Shown: positions 41,351 to 50,028 of the stretch, piece after piece
Layout of the letters: every line of letters begins with the position of its first letter
How positions within the stretch are numbered: position 1 is the first letter of the stretch
Assembly (NCBI RefSeq): GCF_015057185.1
Contig: NZ_SVEV01000022.1
Coordinates: 1 to 60,126, forward strand
DNA from: Pseudobutyrivibrio sp.
GTDB taxonomy: Bacteria; Bacillota; Clostridia; Lachnospirales; Lachnospiraceae
Length of the DNA: 60,126 nucleotides
Direction of reading: 5' to 3'
Translations under genes and position numbers: made by a program
The notes under the pieces: generated by a model
Databases searched by the model: none
The model's input: the letters and a program-made list of their open reading frames with translations, nothing else
What the model was told of the DNA's origin: nothing

Positions 41351-42868
41351 ATGGCAGGTACAACAATTGCATTAATTGCACTTATAATCGTATTGCTTAT
41401 GGTTATAGTGGCAGGGTACGTAAAGGCGCCACCAGACAGGGCTTACATCATTTCAGGTTTGAGAAAGAATCCTAGAATTTTAGTAGGTCGCGCAGGTATC
41501 AAGATTCCATTTTTTGAGAGAGTTGATAAATTATATTTAGGTCAAATGACAGTTGATATTAAGACCGAGCAGTCTGTTCCTACAAATGATTTTATCAACG
41601 TAAATGTAGATGCTGTTGCAAAAGTAAGAATTGGCACTGATGCCGCTTCTATACAGCTTGCAGCTAAGAACTTCCTTAATAAGAATCCAGAGCAGATTAC
41701 AATGGATTTGCAGGACTCTTTACAGGGTAATATGCGTGAGATTATCGGTACATTGTCACTTAAGGTGATTAATACTGATAGAGATAGCTTCTCTGATCAG
41801 GTTATGGAGAAGGCATCTAAGGATATGAACAAGTTAGGTATCGAGATTCTTTCTTGCAATATCCAGAACGTAACAGATGAAAATGGTCTTATTAATGACC
41901 TTGGTATGGATAACACAGCCAAGATTAAAAAGGACGCAGCAATTGCAAAGGCACAGGCAGATAGAGACGTTGCCATTGCACAGGCTGAGGCAGATAAGGC
42001 TGCTAATGATGCTAGAGTAACAGCTCAGACAGAAATCGCTGAGAAGAATAATGCTCTTGCAATTAAGCAGGCAGAGTTGAAGCAGCAGGCAGATACAGCA
42101 AACGCCGTTGCCGATGCAGCATATTCAATTCAGCAGCAGGAACAGCAGAAGACAATTGAGACTGCTACAGTAAACGCACAGATTGCTAAGGCAGAGCGCG
42201 AGGCAGAGCTTAAGCAGAAGGAAGTACTTGTTAAACAGCAGGAGCTTGCTGCACAGATTGAAAAGCAGGCAGATGCTGAGAAGTACCAGGCAGAGAAAAA
42301 GGCAGAGGCAGAATTAGTTCAGAGACAGAAGAAGGCAGAGGCGGCTAAGTACGAGCAGGAGCGTGAGGCTGATGCTAAAAAGGCACAGGCCGAGGCTCAG
42401 AAGTTCGCAGCAGAGCAGGAAGCAGCTGGTATCAAGGCTAAGTATGATGCAGAGGCAGCTGGTATCGCAGCAAAAGGTAAGGCAGAGGCTGAGGCTATCA
42501 AAGCAAAGGGTCTTGCTGAAGCTGAGGCAATGGAGAAGAAGGCAGAGGCATATCGCAAGTACAATGGCGCTGCTATGGCAGAGATGATGATCAAGGTAAT
42601 GCCACAAATCGCAGCTGAAATTGCTAAGCCACTTGCAGCAATCGATAAGATAAATATTTACGAGACAGGTGATGCTGGTGAAGGCGGAGCCGCAAAGATT
42701 TCTGGTAACATGCCAGTAGTTTTGAAGCAGGTATTTGATACAATGAGTGAGGCAACAGGTGTAGACCTTGCTGAAATCATGAAGGCTAATACATACGATG
42801 CTAAAGTTAACAAGAACGTTAACATTAGTGGGGCAGAGGTTTCAGTAGCTGCAAAAAACGAAGACTAA
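41351..42868 (+). CDS. Flotillin-like SPFH-domain membrane protein
   Basis: A 505-residue flotillin-type protein. An N-terminal membrane helix (about 5-24) leads to an SPFH/PHB domain (about 30-190: PPDRAYIISGLRKNPRILVG, then VDIKTEQSVPTNDFINVNVDA). A long Ala/Glu/Lys/Gln coiled coil follows (about 200-420), and then a C-terminal assembly segment ending GAEVSVAAKNED. Flotillins form membrane scaffolds (functional microdomains). There is no NfeD-like partner gene next to it. ATG 41351 follows GAGAGG. Confidence 0.93.
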   Translation: MAGTTIALIALIIVLLMVIVAGYVKAPPDRAYIISGLRKNPRILVGRAGIKIPFFERVDKLYLGQMTVDIKTEQSVPTNDFINVNVDAVAKVRIGTDAASIQLAAKNFLNKNPEQITMDLQDSLQGNMREIIGTLSLKVINTDRDSFSDQVMEKASKDMNKLGIEILSCNIQNVTDENGLINDLGMDNTAKIKKDAAIAKAQADRDVAIAQAEADKAANDARVTAQTEIAEKNNALAIKQAELKQQADTANAVADAAYSIQQQEQQKTIETATVNAQIAKAEREAELKQKEVLVKQQELAAQIEKQADAEKYQAEKKAEAELVQRQKKAEAAKYEQEREADAKKAQAEAQKFAAEQEAAGIKAKYDAEAAGIAAKGKAEAEAIKAKGLAEAEAMEKKAEAYRKYNGAAMAEMMIKVMPQIAAEIAKPLAAIDKINIYETGDAGEGGAAKISGNMPVVLKQVFDTMSEATGVDLAEIMKANTYDAKVNKNVNISGAEVSVAAKNED

Positions 42869-42883
42869 TTAATAGATAAAAAT

Positions 42884-42930
42884 AAACCAGATCAATATCT
42901 TCAGCTAGAAGAAATTGATCTGGTTTTTTA
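42884..42930. terminator. Intrinsic terminator
   Basis: AAACCAGATCAAT (42884-42896) and ATTGATCTGGTTTTTT (42914-42929) form a long stem with a T-run. It ends the flotillin transcript and may serve the convergent transporter too. Confidence 0.85.
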
Positions 42931-42967
42931 TTTTAGCTGGAGTTTTGACTAGCAAAACTCTTCACTA

Positions 42968-44365
42968 TTATTTTTCCTGACGTGCATCTAATGCTGCATA
43001 AATCTCAGCCATCTTGTCTGGAGAAAGCTTGTAGAAGAAGAACACTGCAACGTTTGAAATAAAAATAATTGCTGCTGGGAATAAGTTTACTATAGCATTG
43101 ATACCGAGCTTTGCTGCCTCTGTCTGTTCTGCATTTGGAACATAACCGATGGCTGCAAGAAGTAATACTGTAACAGAACCTGTGATAGCTGTAGCAAGCT
43201 TTACACCAAAGCTAAGGAATGCATATGTAAGACCTTCCTCGCGGATACCATATTTGTAGTCCCCGTACTCAATACAGTCACAAAGCATACCGAAGCAGCA
43301 GTTAGCGTTACACATACTCAAACCAATAATTCCACTGATGATAATGAGGAACAAATTGTTGTTAGCTGGAATAGCAAACATAACAATCATTCCAGCAATC
43401 TGGATAAGAGAAGTAATAAGTAAGTATCCCTTTTTACCAAATGTTTTTGTACCCCATGGTAAAGTAAAGTTTCCTACGAATTGCATCATTGTCATTGTTG
43501 TAAAAATAGGTGCAATCATAAGTGGATTACCAACAACATAGATTACATAGTATGTAAGCATTGACATACGAGCCATAGAGCCCATAGCACCAGCGAATAC
43601 TGCAAATACAGTTACTACTAAATACTTGTTTTTGAATAATACAAGAAGTGATTCCTTTACAGATTTCTTCTCAACGTTTACAGGGCGAGAAATCTGAACA
43701 GTTTCCTTACATTTCCAACCACATAACCAGAAGCATGGAAGCATTAATGCTGAACAGATTAATACTGTCATGAAGTAGCCATGAGCTGTTGGAACATCAC
43801 TTTTACCAAAGAAAAGAATCATTGGCATAACAGCTGCTGATAAAAACATTTGAACAATAGCACTACCGATAGCTTTACAAGTAGTGTAGTTCATACGAAC
43901 CTGAGAATCTCTTGCGATAACATTTAAAAGTGCGTTGTATGCAATATTAACAGCTGTATAAGCCATACCTGCACCGATGTAGCAAACAAGGCAAATAACA
44001 ACTTTTGCCATACCTGTAACTGGGAACACAGTAAATGTTAATAAGTTAAAGATTGCAAGGAATGGTGGTGCAAATAAAACATAAGGTCTAAATTTACCCC
44101 ATCTAGATTTGGTGCTATCTGCTATACCACCCATCATTGGATCATTAATAGCATCCCATACTCTTGCTATTAACATGATTGTAGAAATTGCTGTTGCGGA
44201 TAGTCCAACAATATCTGTGTAGAAAATTGTTAGATAGGTATTAATCATATACCATGAAAGCTGTGAACCTACCTCTCCAAGACTATAGAAAACACCTAAT
44301 CCCCATTTGGTCTTTTCCTTCACTGCCGCAGTTTGTGGAGCACTAAAAGATACATTTGCGTCCAT
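42968..44365 (-). CDS. GPH-family (MelB-like) sugar:cation symporter
   Basis: A 465-residue membrane protein with 12 predicted helices. The N-terminal GEVGSQLSWYMINTYLTIF and the IARVWDAINDPMMGGIAD block (conserved Asp pair for cation and sugar) are typical of the glycoside-pentoside-hexuronide family. The start at 44365 follows AAAGGGGGA on the minus strand. It is divergent from an AraC-type regulator, which is probably its controller; the substrate is not evident, and no glycosidase is adjacent. Confidence 0.92.
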   Translation of the reverse strand: MDANVSFSAPQTAAVKEKTKWGLGVFYSLGEVGSQLSWYMINTYLTIFYTDIVGLSATAISTIMLIARVWDAINDPMMGGIADSTKSRWGKFRPYVLFAPPFLAIFNLLTFTVFPVTGMAKVVICLVCYIGAGMAYTAVNIAYNALLNVIARDSQVRMNYTTCKAIGSAIVQMFLSAAVMPMILFFGKSDVPTAHGYFMTVLICSALMLPCFWLCGWKCKETVQISRPVNVEKKSVKESLLVLFKNKYLVVTVFAVFAGAMGSMARMSMLTYYVIYVVGNPLMIAPIFTTMTMMQFVGNFTLPWGTKTFGKKGYLLITSLIQIAGMIVMFAIPANNNLFLIIISGIIGLSMCNANCCFGMLCDCIEYGDYKYGIREEGLTYAFLSFGVKLATAITGSVTVLLLAAIGYVPNAEQTEAAKLGINAIVNLFPAAIIFISNVAVFFFYKLSPDKMAEIYAALDARQEK

Positions 44366-44400
44366 TTCAAAATCCCCCTTTATGAATTTGACAATAATGA

Positions 44401-44432
44401 ATGATTTTTTATACTTAAGTTAAAAATCATTA
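44401..44432. promoter_or_regulatory. Inverted repeat in the GPH/AraC divergent spacer
   Basis: AATGATTTTT (44401-44410) and AAAAATCATT (44423-44432) form a perfect 10-bp inverted repeat with a 12-base spacer. It is about 36 bases upstream of the GPH transporter start, and so is a candidate operator for the AraC regulator. Confidence 0.45.
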
Positions 44433-44518
44433 TTTAATTATTATTATAAGGGCTTGAATTATATTAAAATTGTAAAAAGCAAATCAACGAAATTGTAAGA
44501 ATCTATTTGAGAAGAAGT

Positions 44519-45583
44519 ATGGGGAAAAGAGAATTTTTATTAAATGAATATGAGATAGCTCATAAGAAGGTGTTTGAGGGGAATGACAGGGGAAAGCTTT
44601 ATTTTAGGCCCCTTACTGTGACTGATATAGAAAGCAAAAATGAGTACTATCAAATGGAAAAAGAGATATTTGAAAAGTACCATATCAAGGATGAATCTGA
44701 TGTATATAGACTAAAACCACTGCACGAATCTGAAGAGGATAAGTATGTAGCCATGACAAGAATTGGAAGATATACTTTTCCCTTTTTACATAGACATGAT
44801 TTCATAGAAATCCAGTATGTGTATCACGGAGAATGCAGACACTATATTAACAACAATCTTCAGGTTCTAAAGGAAGGTGATATTTGGTTTTTGGGAGAGG
44901 GGACAGTACATGCAAACGAGCTTCTCCATGATGATGACATTGCCTTTAGCTTTATGATTAGTAAAGAGCTTTTTGGAGTAGCTTTTTTTAATCTATTAAA
45001 GGATGATAAAAAGCTATTAGATAGTTTTAGTAATATTCTCAAGAGTAAATCATCTGGTAGCTATATTTTATATAGAACAGGTGATGATGAATGGCTCCAC
45101 AACGAGATACTTAGCTTATATGAGGAGAATATGTGTGGGGATTCCTATATGAATGAGAGCATTTCACTTGGAATTCACCAAATACTGATATATTTAATGA
45201 GACATTATCGTTCTGAGGCTTTTGAAATGGAAGCCAAGGATGATAAATATGAAATACAGTTTATACCGTTATTCCATTACATGACTGATAATTATCAGAC
45301 TGTAACACTCCAGTCTATGGCTGATGATTTTGGCTATAGTGAAATCTATTTAAGCAACTTAATTAAAAAGTCTACAGGAAAATCCTTTATAGATTTCATT
45401 ACTGGGGTGAGAATGGACCTGGCGAAAGATAAGCTGCTTCATACAGCCTTTAGCATAACCCAAATTGCACAAGATGTTGGGTTTTATGATGCTAGTCATT
45501 TTACAAACAAGTTTAAAAGGCTGTATGGCATGACTCCTAATGAATATAGAAAAAACAGCAAAAGTCACATTTTAGGAGTATAA
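44519..45583 (+). CDS. AraC-family transcription regulator
   Basis: I choose ATG 44519 (354 residues), though its ribosome binding site is weak (GAGAAG); a TTG at 44507 is possible. The N-terminal part (about 60-190) has a cupin-like ligand domain, with HRHDFIEIQYVYHGECRHYI and a GDIWFLGEGTVHA segment. The C-terminal AraC domain (about 245-345) has helix-turn-helices FGYSEIYLSNLIKKSTGKSF and VGFYDASHFTNKFKRLYGMTPNEYR. It is divergent from the GPH sugar transporter, which it probably activates in response to a sugar. Confidence 0.93.
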   Translation: MGKREFLLNEYEIAHKKVFEGNDRGKLYFRPLTVTDIESKNEYYQMEKEIFEKYHIKDESDVYRLKPLHESEEDKYVAMTRIGRYTFPFLHRHDFIEIQYVYHGECRHYINNNLQVLKEGDIWFLGEGTVHANELLHDDDIAFSFMISKELFGVAFFNLLKDDKKLLDSFSNILKSKSSGSYILYRTGDDEWLHNEILSLYEENMCGDSYMNESISLGIHQILIYLMRHYRSEAFEMEAKDDKYEIQFIPLFHYMTDNYQTVTLQSMADDFGYSEIYLSNLIKKSTGKSFIDFITGVRMDLAKDKLLHTAFSITQIAQDVGFYDASHFTNKFKRLYGMTPNEYRKNSKSHILGV

Positions 45584-45614
45584 TAATATTGATATTAATT
45601 TTGGAGTAATTAAA

Positions 45615-46712
45615 ATGACACAGACAAAGAAAAATGGGCGAGTTGAGTTATTACGTTTTATTTTTGCTTTGGGGATATTGTTCTTCCATATTACCAAGCG
45701 TTTCATGGAGGACGAGTTACAGAACATGGCCGATGGACAGCTGAATTTCTTCGGTCGAGGTTATATTGGGGTTGAGTTTTTCTTTATTGTATCAGGGTAT
45801 TTGCTGACAGCGGGAGCATATGCCAAAAGAGAAAAGTCTACAGAGCTTATAGGTACAGAGACAGCTCTTGTAATGAAGAAAAAGTTTTGGAATATTTTTC
45901 CATATCATCTATTTGCCATAGTTCTTACTATTATCGTAAATGCGTATTTTCTAGAGCATACTGCTCTTGATAGATATCATTATGTTGTTGATTCATGGGC
46001 ATCAATTTTTTTCCTTCAGGTGTTTGGATTCGATAGCACATGGGTAAATAAGCTTACATGGTATTTGGATGTATGGCTTATGGTTACATTTATTTTCTAT
46101 CCGCTACTTAGAAAATATTATGATGTGTTCGTAAAGATTATTTGTCCACTGTTAGCCCTGTTTATTTTGGGATATATGGCACATGAGTATGAAAGTATTG
46201 CAGGTATTGATGGCTGGACAGGTCTCTTTTATAAATGTTTTTTACGTGGCATGTCAGAGATGGCATTAGGCTGCTGTACATATAGCTTGACACGTCAAAT
46301 TAATAAATATCACTTTACAAAATTAGGAAAAATACTGCTGGCTGCTACAGAGATAGTTTGCTACTTCTTGGTATTTCGTTTTGCTTGTACATCAATGGAT
46401 GCCAAGTATAGCTTCCCAGTCATTTTTATCCTTTGGATAGCAGTTATTTTGACATTCTCAAATATTAATCCAGGTCATGGGATTTTTGATAGACCTATTG
46501 TTTATAAGCTTGGCAAGGCTAGTCTACTAATCTATCTCAATCAGTTCTATGCTATTAGAATTGTTCAGGAGGTATGGCCAAATGTAAGCTTTGCAATGCA
46601 TGTTGTACTATGTTCAGCAATTACCTTTGTGGGAGCGTTTATATGCGATTTTGTGGTGAATTTCATCGGCAAAAAGCATCTTATTAATAGATATTTAATC
46701 AATAATTCGTAA
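45615..46712 (+). CDS. Acyltransferase family 3 membrane protein
   Basis: A 365-residue polytopic membrane protein of the acyltransferase-3 (OafA/YrhL) family. It begins with the conserved RVELLRFIFALGILFFHI (Arg and His typical of the catalytic region) and GYIGVEFFFIVSGYLLT, and has about ten helices. It transfers acetyl or related groups to cell-surface polysaccharides. The gene is 12 bases before the MBOAT gene, in the same direction, and probably forms one operon with it and the AlgX-like gene. Confidence 0.88.
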   Translation: MTQTKKNGRVELLRFIFALGILFFHITKRFMEDELQNMADGQLNFFGRGYIGVEFFFIVSGYLLTAGAYAKREKSTELIGTETALVMKKKFWNIFPYHLFAIVLTIIVNAYFLEHTALDRYHYVVDSWASIFFLQVFGFDSTWVNKLTWYLDVWLMVTFIFYPLLRKYYDVFVKIICPLLALFILGYMAHEYESIAGIDGWTGLFYKCFLRGMSEMALGCCTYSLTRQINKYHFTKLGKILLAATEIVCYFLVFRFACTSMDAKYSFPVIFILWIAVILTFSNINPGHGIFDRPIVYKLGKASLLIYLNQFYAIRIVQEVWPNVSFAMHVVLCSAITFVGAFICDFVVNFIGKKHLINRYLINNS

Positions 46713-46723
46713 GGGAGAATAAA

Positions 46724-48091
46724 TTGGTTTTCAGCTCACTAGTATTTTGCACTATCTTTCTTCCAATATGTCTCTTGGCATACTACGGTGTGCCAAGGAT
46801 AGTAGGGAAGAATGCGGAGCGCAAGCTCACACTTTCAAATTACATACTGCTCGGATTTAGTTTATTATTTTATGCCTTCGGTGGGGTGAAATATCTGCTC
46901 CTTATTTCTGGAGTTATTATCATCAACTGGTTGGCAGGGTTTTTGTGCTCTAAAAAAAGACATGGCTTAATAGTGAGACGTCTAGGTCTCATTTTTGCCA
47001 TAGTCTGCGATTTGGGAGCACTTTTTTTCTTTAAGTATTTAAACTTCTGGATACCGGTAGTATTACCTGTTGGTATTTCGTTTTTCACATTTCAGGCTTT
47101 ATCCTACGTTATTGATGTTTATAAGGATGATGCAGAGCTACAGAGCAATCTATTCTTCTTTGCACTTTATATTTCATGCTTTCCACAGTTAGTTGCAGGA
47201 CCAATTATTCATTACAAGGACGTGGCGACGCAGCTGGTGGATAGAACAGTTAGTGATCAAGGCTTTGTAGTAGGAATAAAGCGCTTTTGCTTTGGCCTTG
47301 GAAAAAAGGTCCTTATCGCAAATACGTTAGCAGAAATAGTAGATAAAATATGGAAAACTGATATATCAAATCTAGATGCCACAACAGCATGGCTGGGAGC
47401 CATATGCTATACCTTCCAAATATACTATGACTTTAGTGGATATTCGGATATGGCAATTGGTCTTGGTAAAATGTTTGGATTTGACTTCAAAGAAAACTTT
47501 AACCATCCATATCGTTCAGAATCCGTTAGAGAATTTTGGAGACGTTGGCACATCTCTTTATCCACATGGTTTAGAGACTACGTATACATCCCACTAGGTG
47601 GAAGCAGATGCAGCATGTCTAGAACCTGTGTAAATATATTTATAGTATTTTTATTAACAGGTATTTGGCACGGTGCTAATTATACCTTTATTGTTTGGGG
47701 TGTTGTTTACGGACTTCTATTGATTTTTGAAAGACTTTGGTTTGGGAAAATTCTTGATAAGAACCCTGTAAAATTTCTAAATAGAATTTTGATATTTATT
47801 GTGGTAACAATCCTTTGGGTAGTATTTAGAGCAGATAGCATCTCATCAGCTGGTATATATATTTCTAGAATGTTCATAGGTGGTGCCAATATACTAAATC
47901 TTCTAAACTACTTATCAGGAATAACAGTCCTTGCATTTATATTTGCATGCTTATTTGGCGGCTTTGTGCAGGCTCACATTAACATAAAGTTTTTGAAAAA
48001 CAGCATGGTTGCAAGTCTTGTATTATTGGCACTTAGCTTGATTTTCCTGGCAAATGGAACCTATAACCCATTTATTTACTATCAATTTTAG
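46724..48091 (+). CDS. MBOAT-family O-acyltransferase (AlgI/DltB-like)
   Basis: A 455-residue membrane acyltransferase. The start is TTG 46724 after AAGGGAG; MVFSSLVFCTIFLP is the standard family start. Conserved blocks: LPVGISFFTFQALSYVIDVY, CFPQLVAGPI, YYDFSGYSDMAIGLGKMFGF, REFWRRWHISLSTWFRDYVYIPLGG and TGIWHGANY (catalytic His). It moves acyl groups across the membrane for O-acetylation of a surface polymer, with the AlgX/AlgJ-like partner downstream. Confidence 0.95.
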   Translation: MVFSSLVFCTIFLPICLLAYYGVPRIVGKNAERKLTLSNYILLGFSLLFYAFGGVKYLLLISGVIIINWLAGFLCSKKRHGLIVRRLGLIFAIVCDLGALFFFKYLNFWIPVVLPVGISFFTFQALSYVIDVYKDDAELQSNLFFFALYISCFPQLVAGPIIHYKDVATQLVDRTVSDQGFVVGIKRFCFGLGKKVLIANTLAEIVDKIWKTDISNLDATTAWLGAICYTFQIYYDFSGYSDMAIGLGKMFGFDFKENFNHPYRSESVREFWRRWHISLSTWFRDYVYIPLGGSRCSMSRTCVNIFIVFLLTGIWHGANYTFIVWGVVYGLLLIFERLWFGKILDKNPVKFLNRILIFIVVTILWVVFRADSISSAGIYISRMFIGGANILNLLNYLSGITVLAFIFACLFGGFVQAHINIKFLKNSMVASLVLLALSLIFLANGTYNPFIYYQF

Positions 48092-48099
48092 GAGAGAAA

Positions 48100-49395
48100 A
48101 TGAGTTTTACTAAGTTAAAAAACATTATCTTCATAGTGCTATTCTTTGGAATTCTCGTCTTTCCATGGATAGGTGGCGGTATTCTTAGGGTGGCATCACC
48201 CTCTACCTACGAGAAACTCTCCACTGTAGAGACCGAAAAACGTCAAATGCAGACCATTGAATGGGATAACCTATTAAATACTGGAGAAAGCATTTCTGGC
48301 TTTGTAGACGACAGAATTCCATTTAGATATACGTTGATTTCTTGGTATAAATCCATGAGTGATGCCATGGACGAAAAGTATCAGGTGGTGGCCACAGCAG
48401 TAGGCTCACGCTTTTATCAATCCGCATTAGGTCTCAAAAAACAGCTGGGAACTATTGCTGGAAACGGAAACAAAATAGCAGTTGCTATTACAAGCAATCA
48501 GGAGGTTATACTTGAGGAACCGGCCGTATCCGATGAGAATTATTTCCCGTTACATGTATACCAGGATGTAATCATAGCCCGTGACGGCTGGCTGTTTTTG
48601 TATGGTGAAAACGAAATCCAGTGCTACCAGGGCACAAATCTATTAACAGAAGAGGAACTACAAAATTACGCTTCTAAAATAAACCAACTACAGGCTTTAT
48701 GCTCAGCCCAAGGCAAGGAGCTATACATTTATATAGCACCTAACAAATCCCAGGTGTACAGCCAATATATGCCAACAGTTGATATAGCAAGCTCCTATAA
48801 GAGAGCGCAGCAGCTAACCAGCTACGTGACTGAAAACTGCAGCACGCCATTCTTATATCCACTGACAGAATCACTAACTGCAGCAGGCATCTACCAAACC
48901 TACTACAAGTATGACAGCCATTGGAACCACCTTGGAGCTTTATATGGAACCAACGCATTATACGCAGCCATGGGCGTTGAACAAACAGACCCATCCCAAT
49001 GGATTACAGGCACCAGTGATGCCGACAAATACGAACTATACACCTACATGGGCATCCCAGACGATATGGTCACCCATGACGACATCGAATACACAATGGA
49101 CTACCGTCCTGAGGTCACCGTCAACGGACTTAACACCGAATCCATGGTATGTCACACCACAAGCGACGGAGCCAACGACAAAAAGCTCTGCGTAATCGGA
49201 GACAGCTTCAGAGTCAACATGATGCCATACCTAGCCAAAGACTTCACCAGCTGCACCTTCTGCCACCGTGACTACATGAACGAAATCCACTCCGACATAA
49301 AGAACGCCGACATAATAGTCATCGAGGCCGTGGAACGCTACGACTACGAGGCCTTCAACGCCATCCAACGCACCATCAATGTCCTCAGCAACTAG
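48100..49395 (+). CDS. AlgX/AlgJ-type SGNH acetyltransferase
   Basis: A 431-residue protein with an N-terminal membrane anchor (about 9-29) and an extracytoplasmic SGNH-like domain. Key motifs are YDSHWNHLGA (DxHW) and VIGDSFRVNMMPYLAKDF (Ser), as in AlgJ/AlgX. It finishes O-acetylation with the MBOAT protein. The last roughly 400 bases have a sharp shift to A/C-rich, C-ending codons. The stop codon lies within the left arm of palindrome copy 3. Confidence 0.9.
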   Translation: MSFTKLKNIIFIVLFFGILVFPWIGGGILRVASPSTYEKLSTVETEKRQMQTIEWDNLLNTGESISGFVDDRIPFRYTLISWYKSMSDAMDEKYQVVATAVGSRFYQSALGLKKQLGTIAGNGNKIAVAITSNQEVILEEPAVSDENYFPLHVYQDVIIARDGWLFLYGENEIQCYQGTNLLTEEELQNYASKINQLQALCSAQGKELYIYIAPNKSQVYSQYMPTVDIASSYKRAQQLTSYVTENCSTPFLYPLTESLTAAGIYQTYYKYDSHWNHLGALYGTNALYAAMGVEQTDPSQWITGTSDADKYELYTYMGIPDDMVTHDDIEYTMDYRPEVTVNGLNTESMVCHTTSDGANDKKLCVIGDSFRVNMMPYLAKDFTSCTFCHRDYMNEIHSDIKNADIIVIEAVERYDYEAFNAIQRTINVLSN

Positions 49396-50028
49396 CATCC
49401 CTCTAAGGGCCCCACATACAACATCAGGCCAGCCCGGCCCTAGGCCCCACCCGCCAGGTATGCCGTGAACTTTGCAAGAATATTTTGTTTTCCAAATATG
49501 CAAAGACTCGCATCTTTTATTGGCATGTGTCTTTCTCATGTCTGGACAAATTTGAAAAGCTGTTTTCTATAGGTGGACACACAAAACTTAAAAAAATTGT
49601 GCATTTCAGGCTCAGGGGAACTTGGCGCGATTTTGGAGTGCGCTTAGAAAATTAAAAGCAGGATTATCAATATATTGGCATGCGCCGCTAGGAGGGCGGC
49701 GCAAGTGCGACACGCGACACGATGTCGTATAAAGCACGGTGCCAATATATGATAATCCTGCTTTTTAAATTTTCTTAGCAAACGTAATATGAGCCCAAGT
49801 CCCCTGAACCCTGAGATGCACATTTAATAAATCTGCAGTGTCCACCTAGTTGGAAAACACTTTTCAAAATAGTTCATCCATAGAAAGACACATGCGGGAT
49901 GCTCTCTTTTGCATATTGGAAAACTACAATATTCGCAAAATTGTTCACGGCATACCAGGCGGGTGGGGCCTAGGGCTGGGCTGGCCTGGTACCTAGTGGC
50001 AGGGCCCTTAGAGGACTGCTATTAGGTG
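49382..50028. repeat. Giant palindromic element, copy 3
   Basis: An imperfect palindrome of about 650 bases filling the spacer between the convergent AlgX-like and SGNH genes. The core runs about 49470-49944. The outer arms are again unlike those of copies 1 and 2 but mirror each other: CCTAGGCCCCACCCGCC (49439-49455) pairs with 49958-49974. The CTCTAAGGGCCC segment near the left edge is repeated inverted at the stop codon of the right-hand gene. The core shows several paired base changes relative to copy 1. Confidence 0.9.
49654..49765. other. Central branched hairpin of copy 3
   Basis: Same fold as copies 1 and 2. The outer stem reads GCAGGATTAT/ATAATCCTGC here against GCTGGATTAT/ATAATCCAGC in the other two, a compensatory change. 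The loop of hairpin a differs by one base; hairpin b is identical. Confidence 0.85.

Noticed and set aside
28779-50028. Palindromes as MITEs or IS remnants
   Set aside because: No target-site duplication or fixed terminal repeat was found; the outer arms differ in each copy while mirroring each other. A mobile origin for the core alone is still possible.
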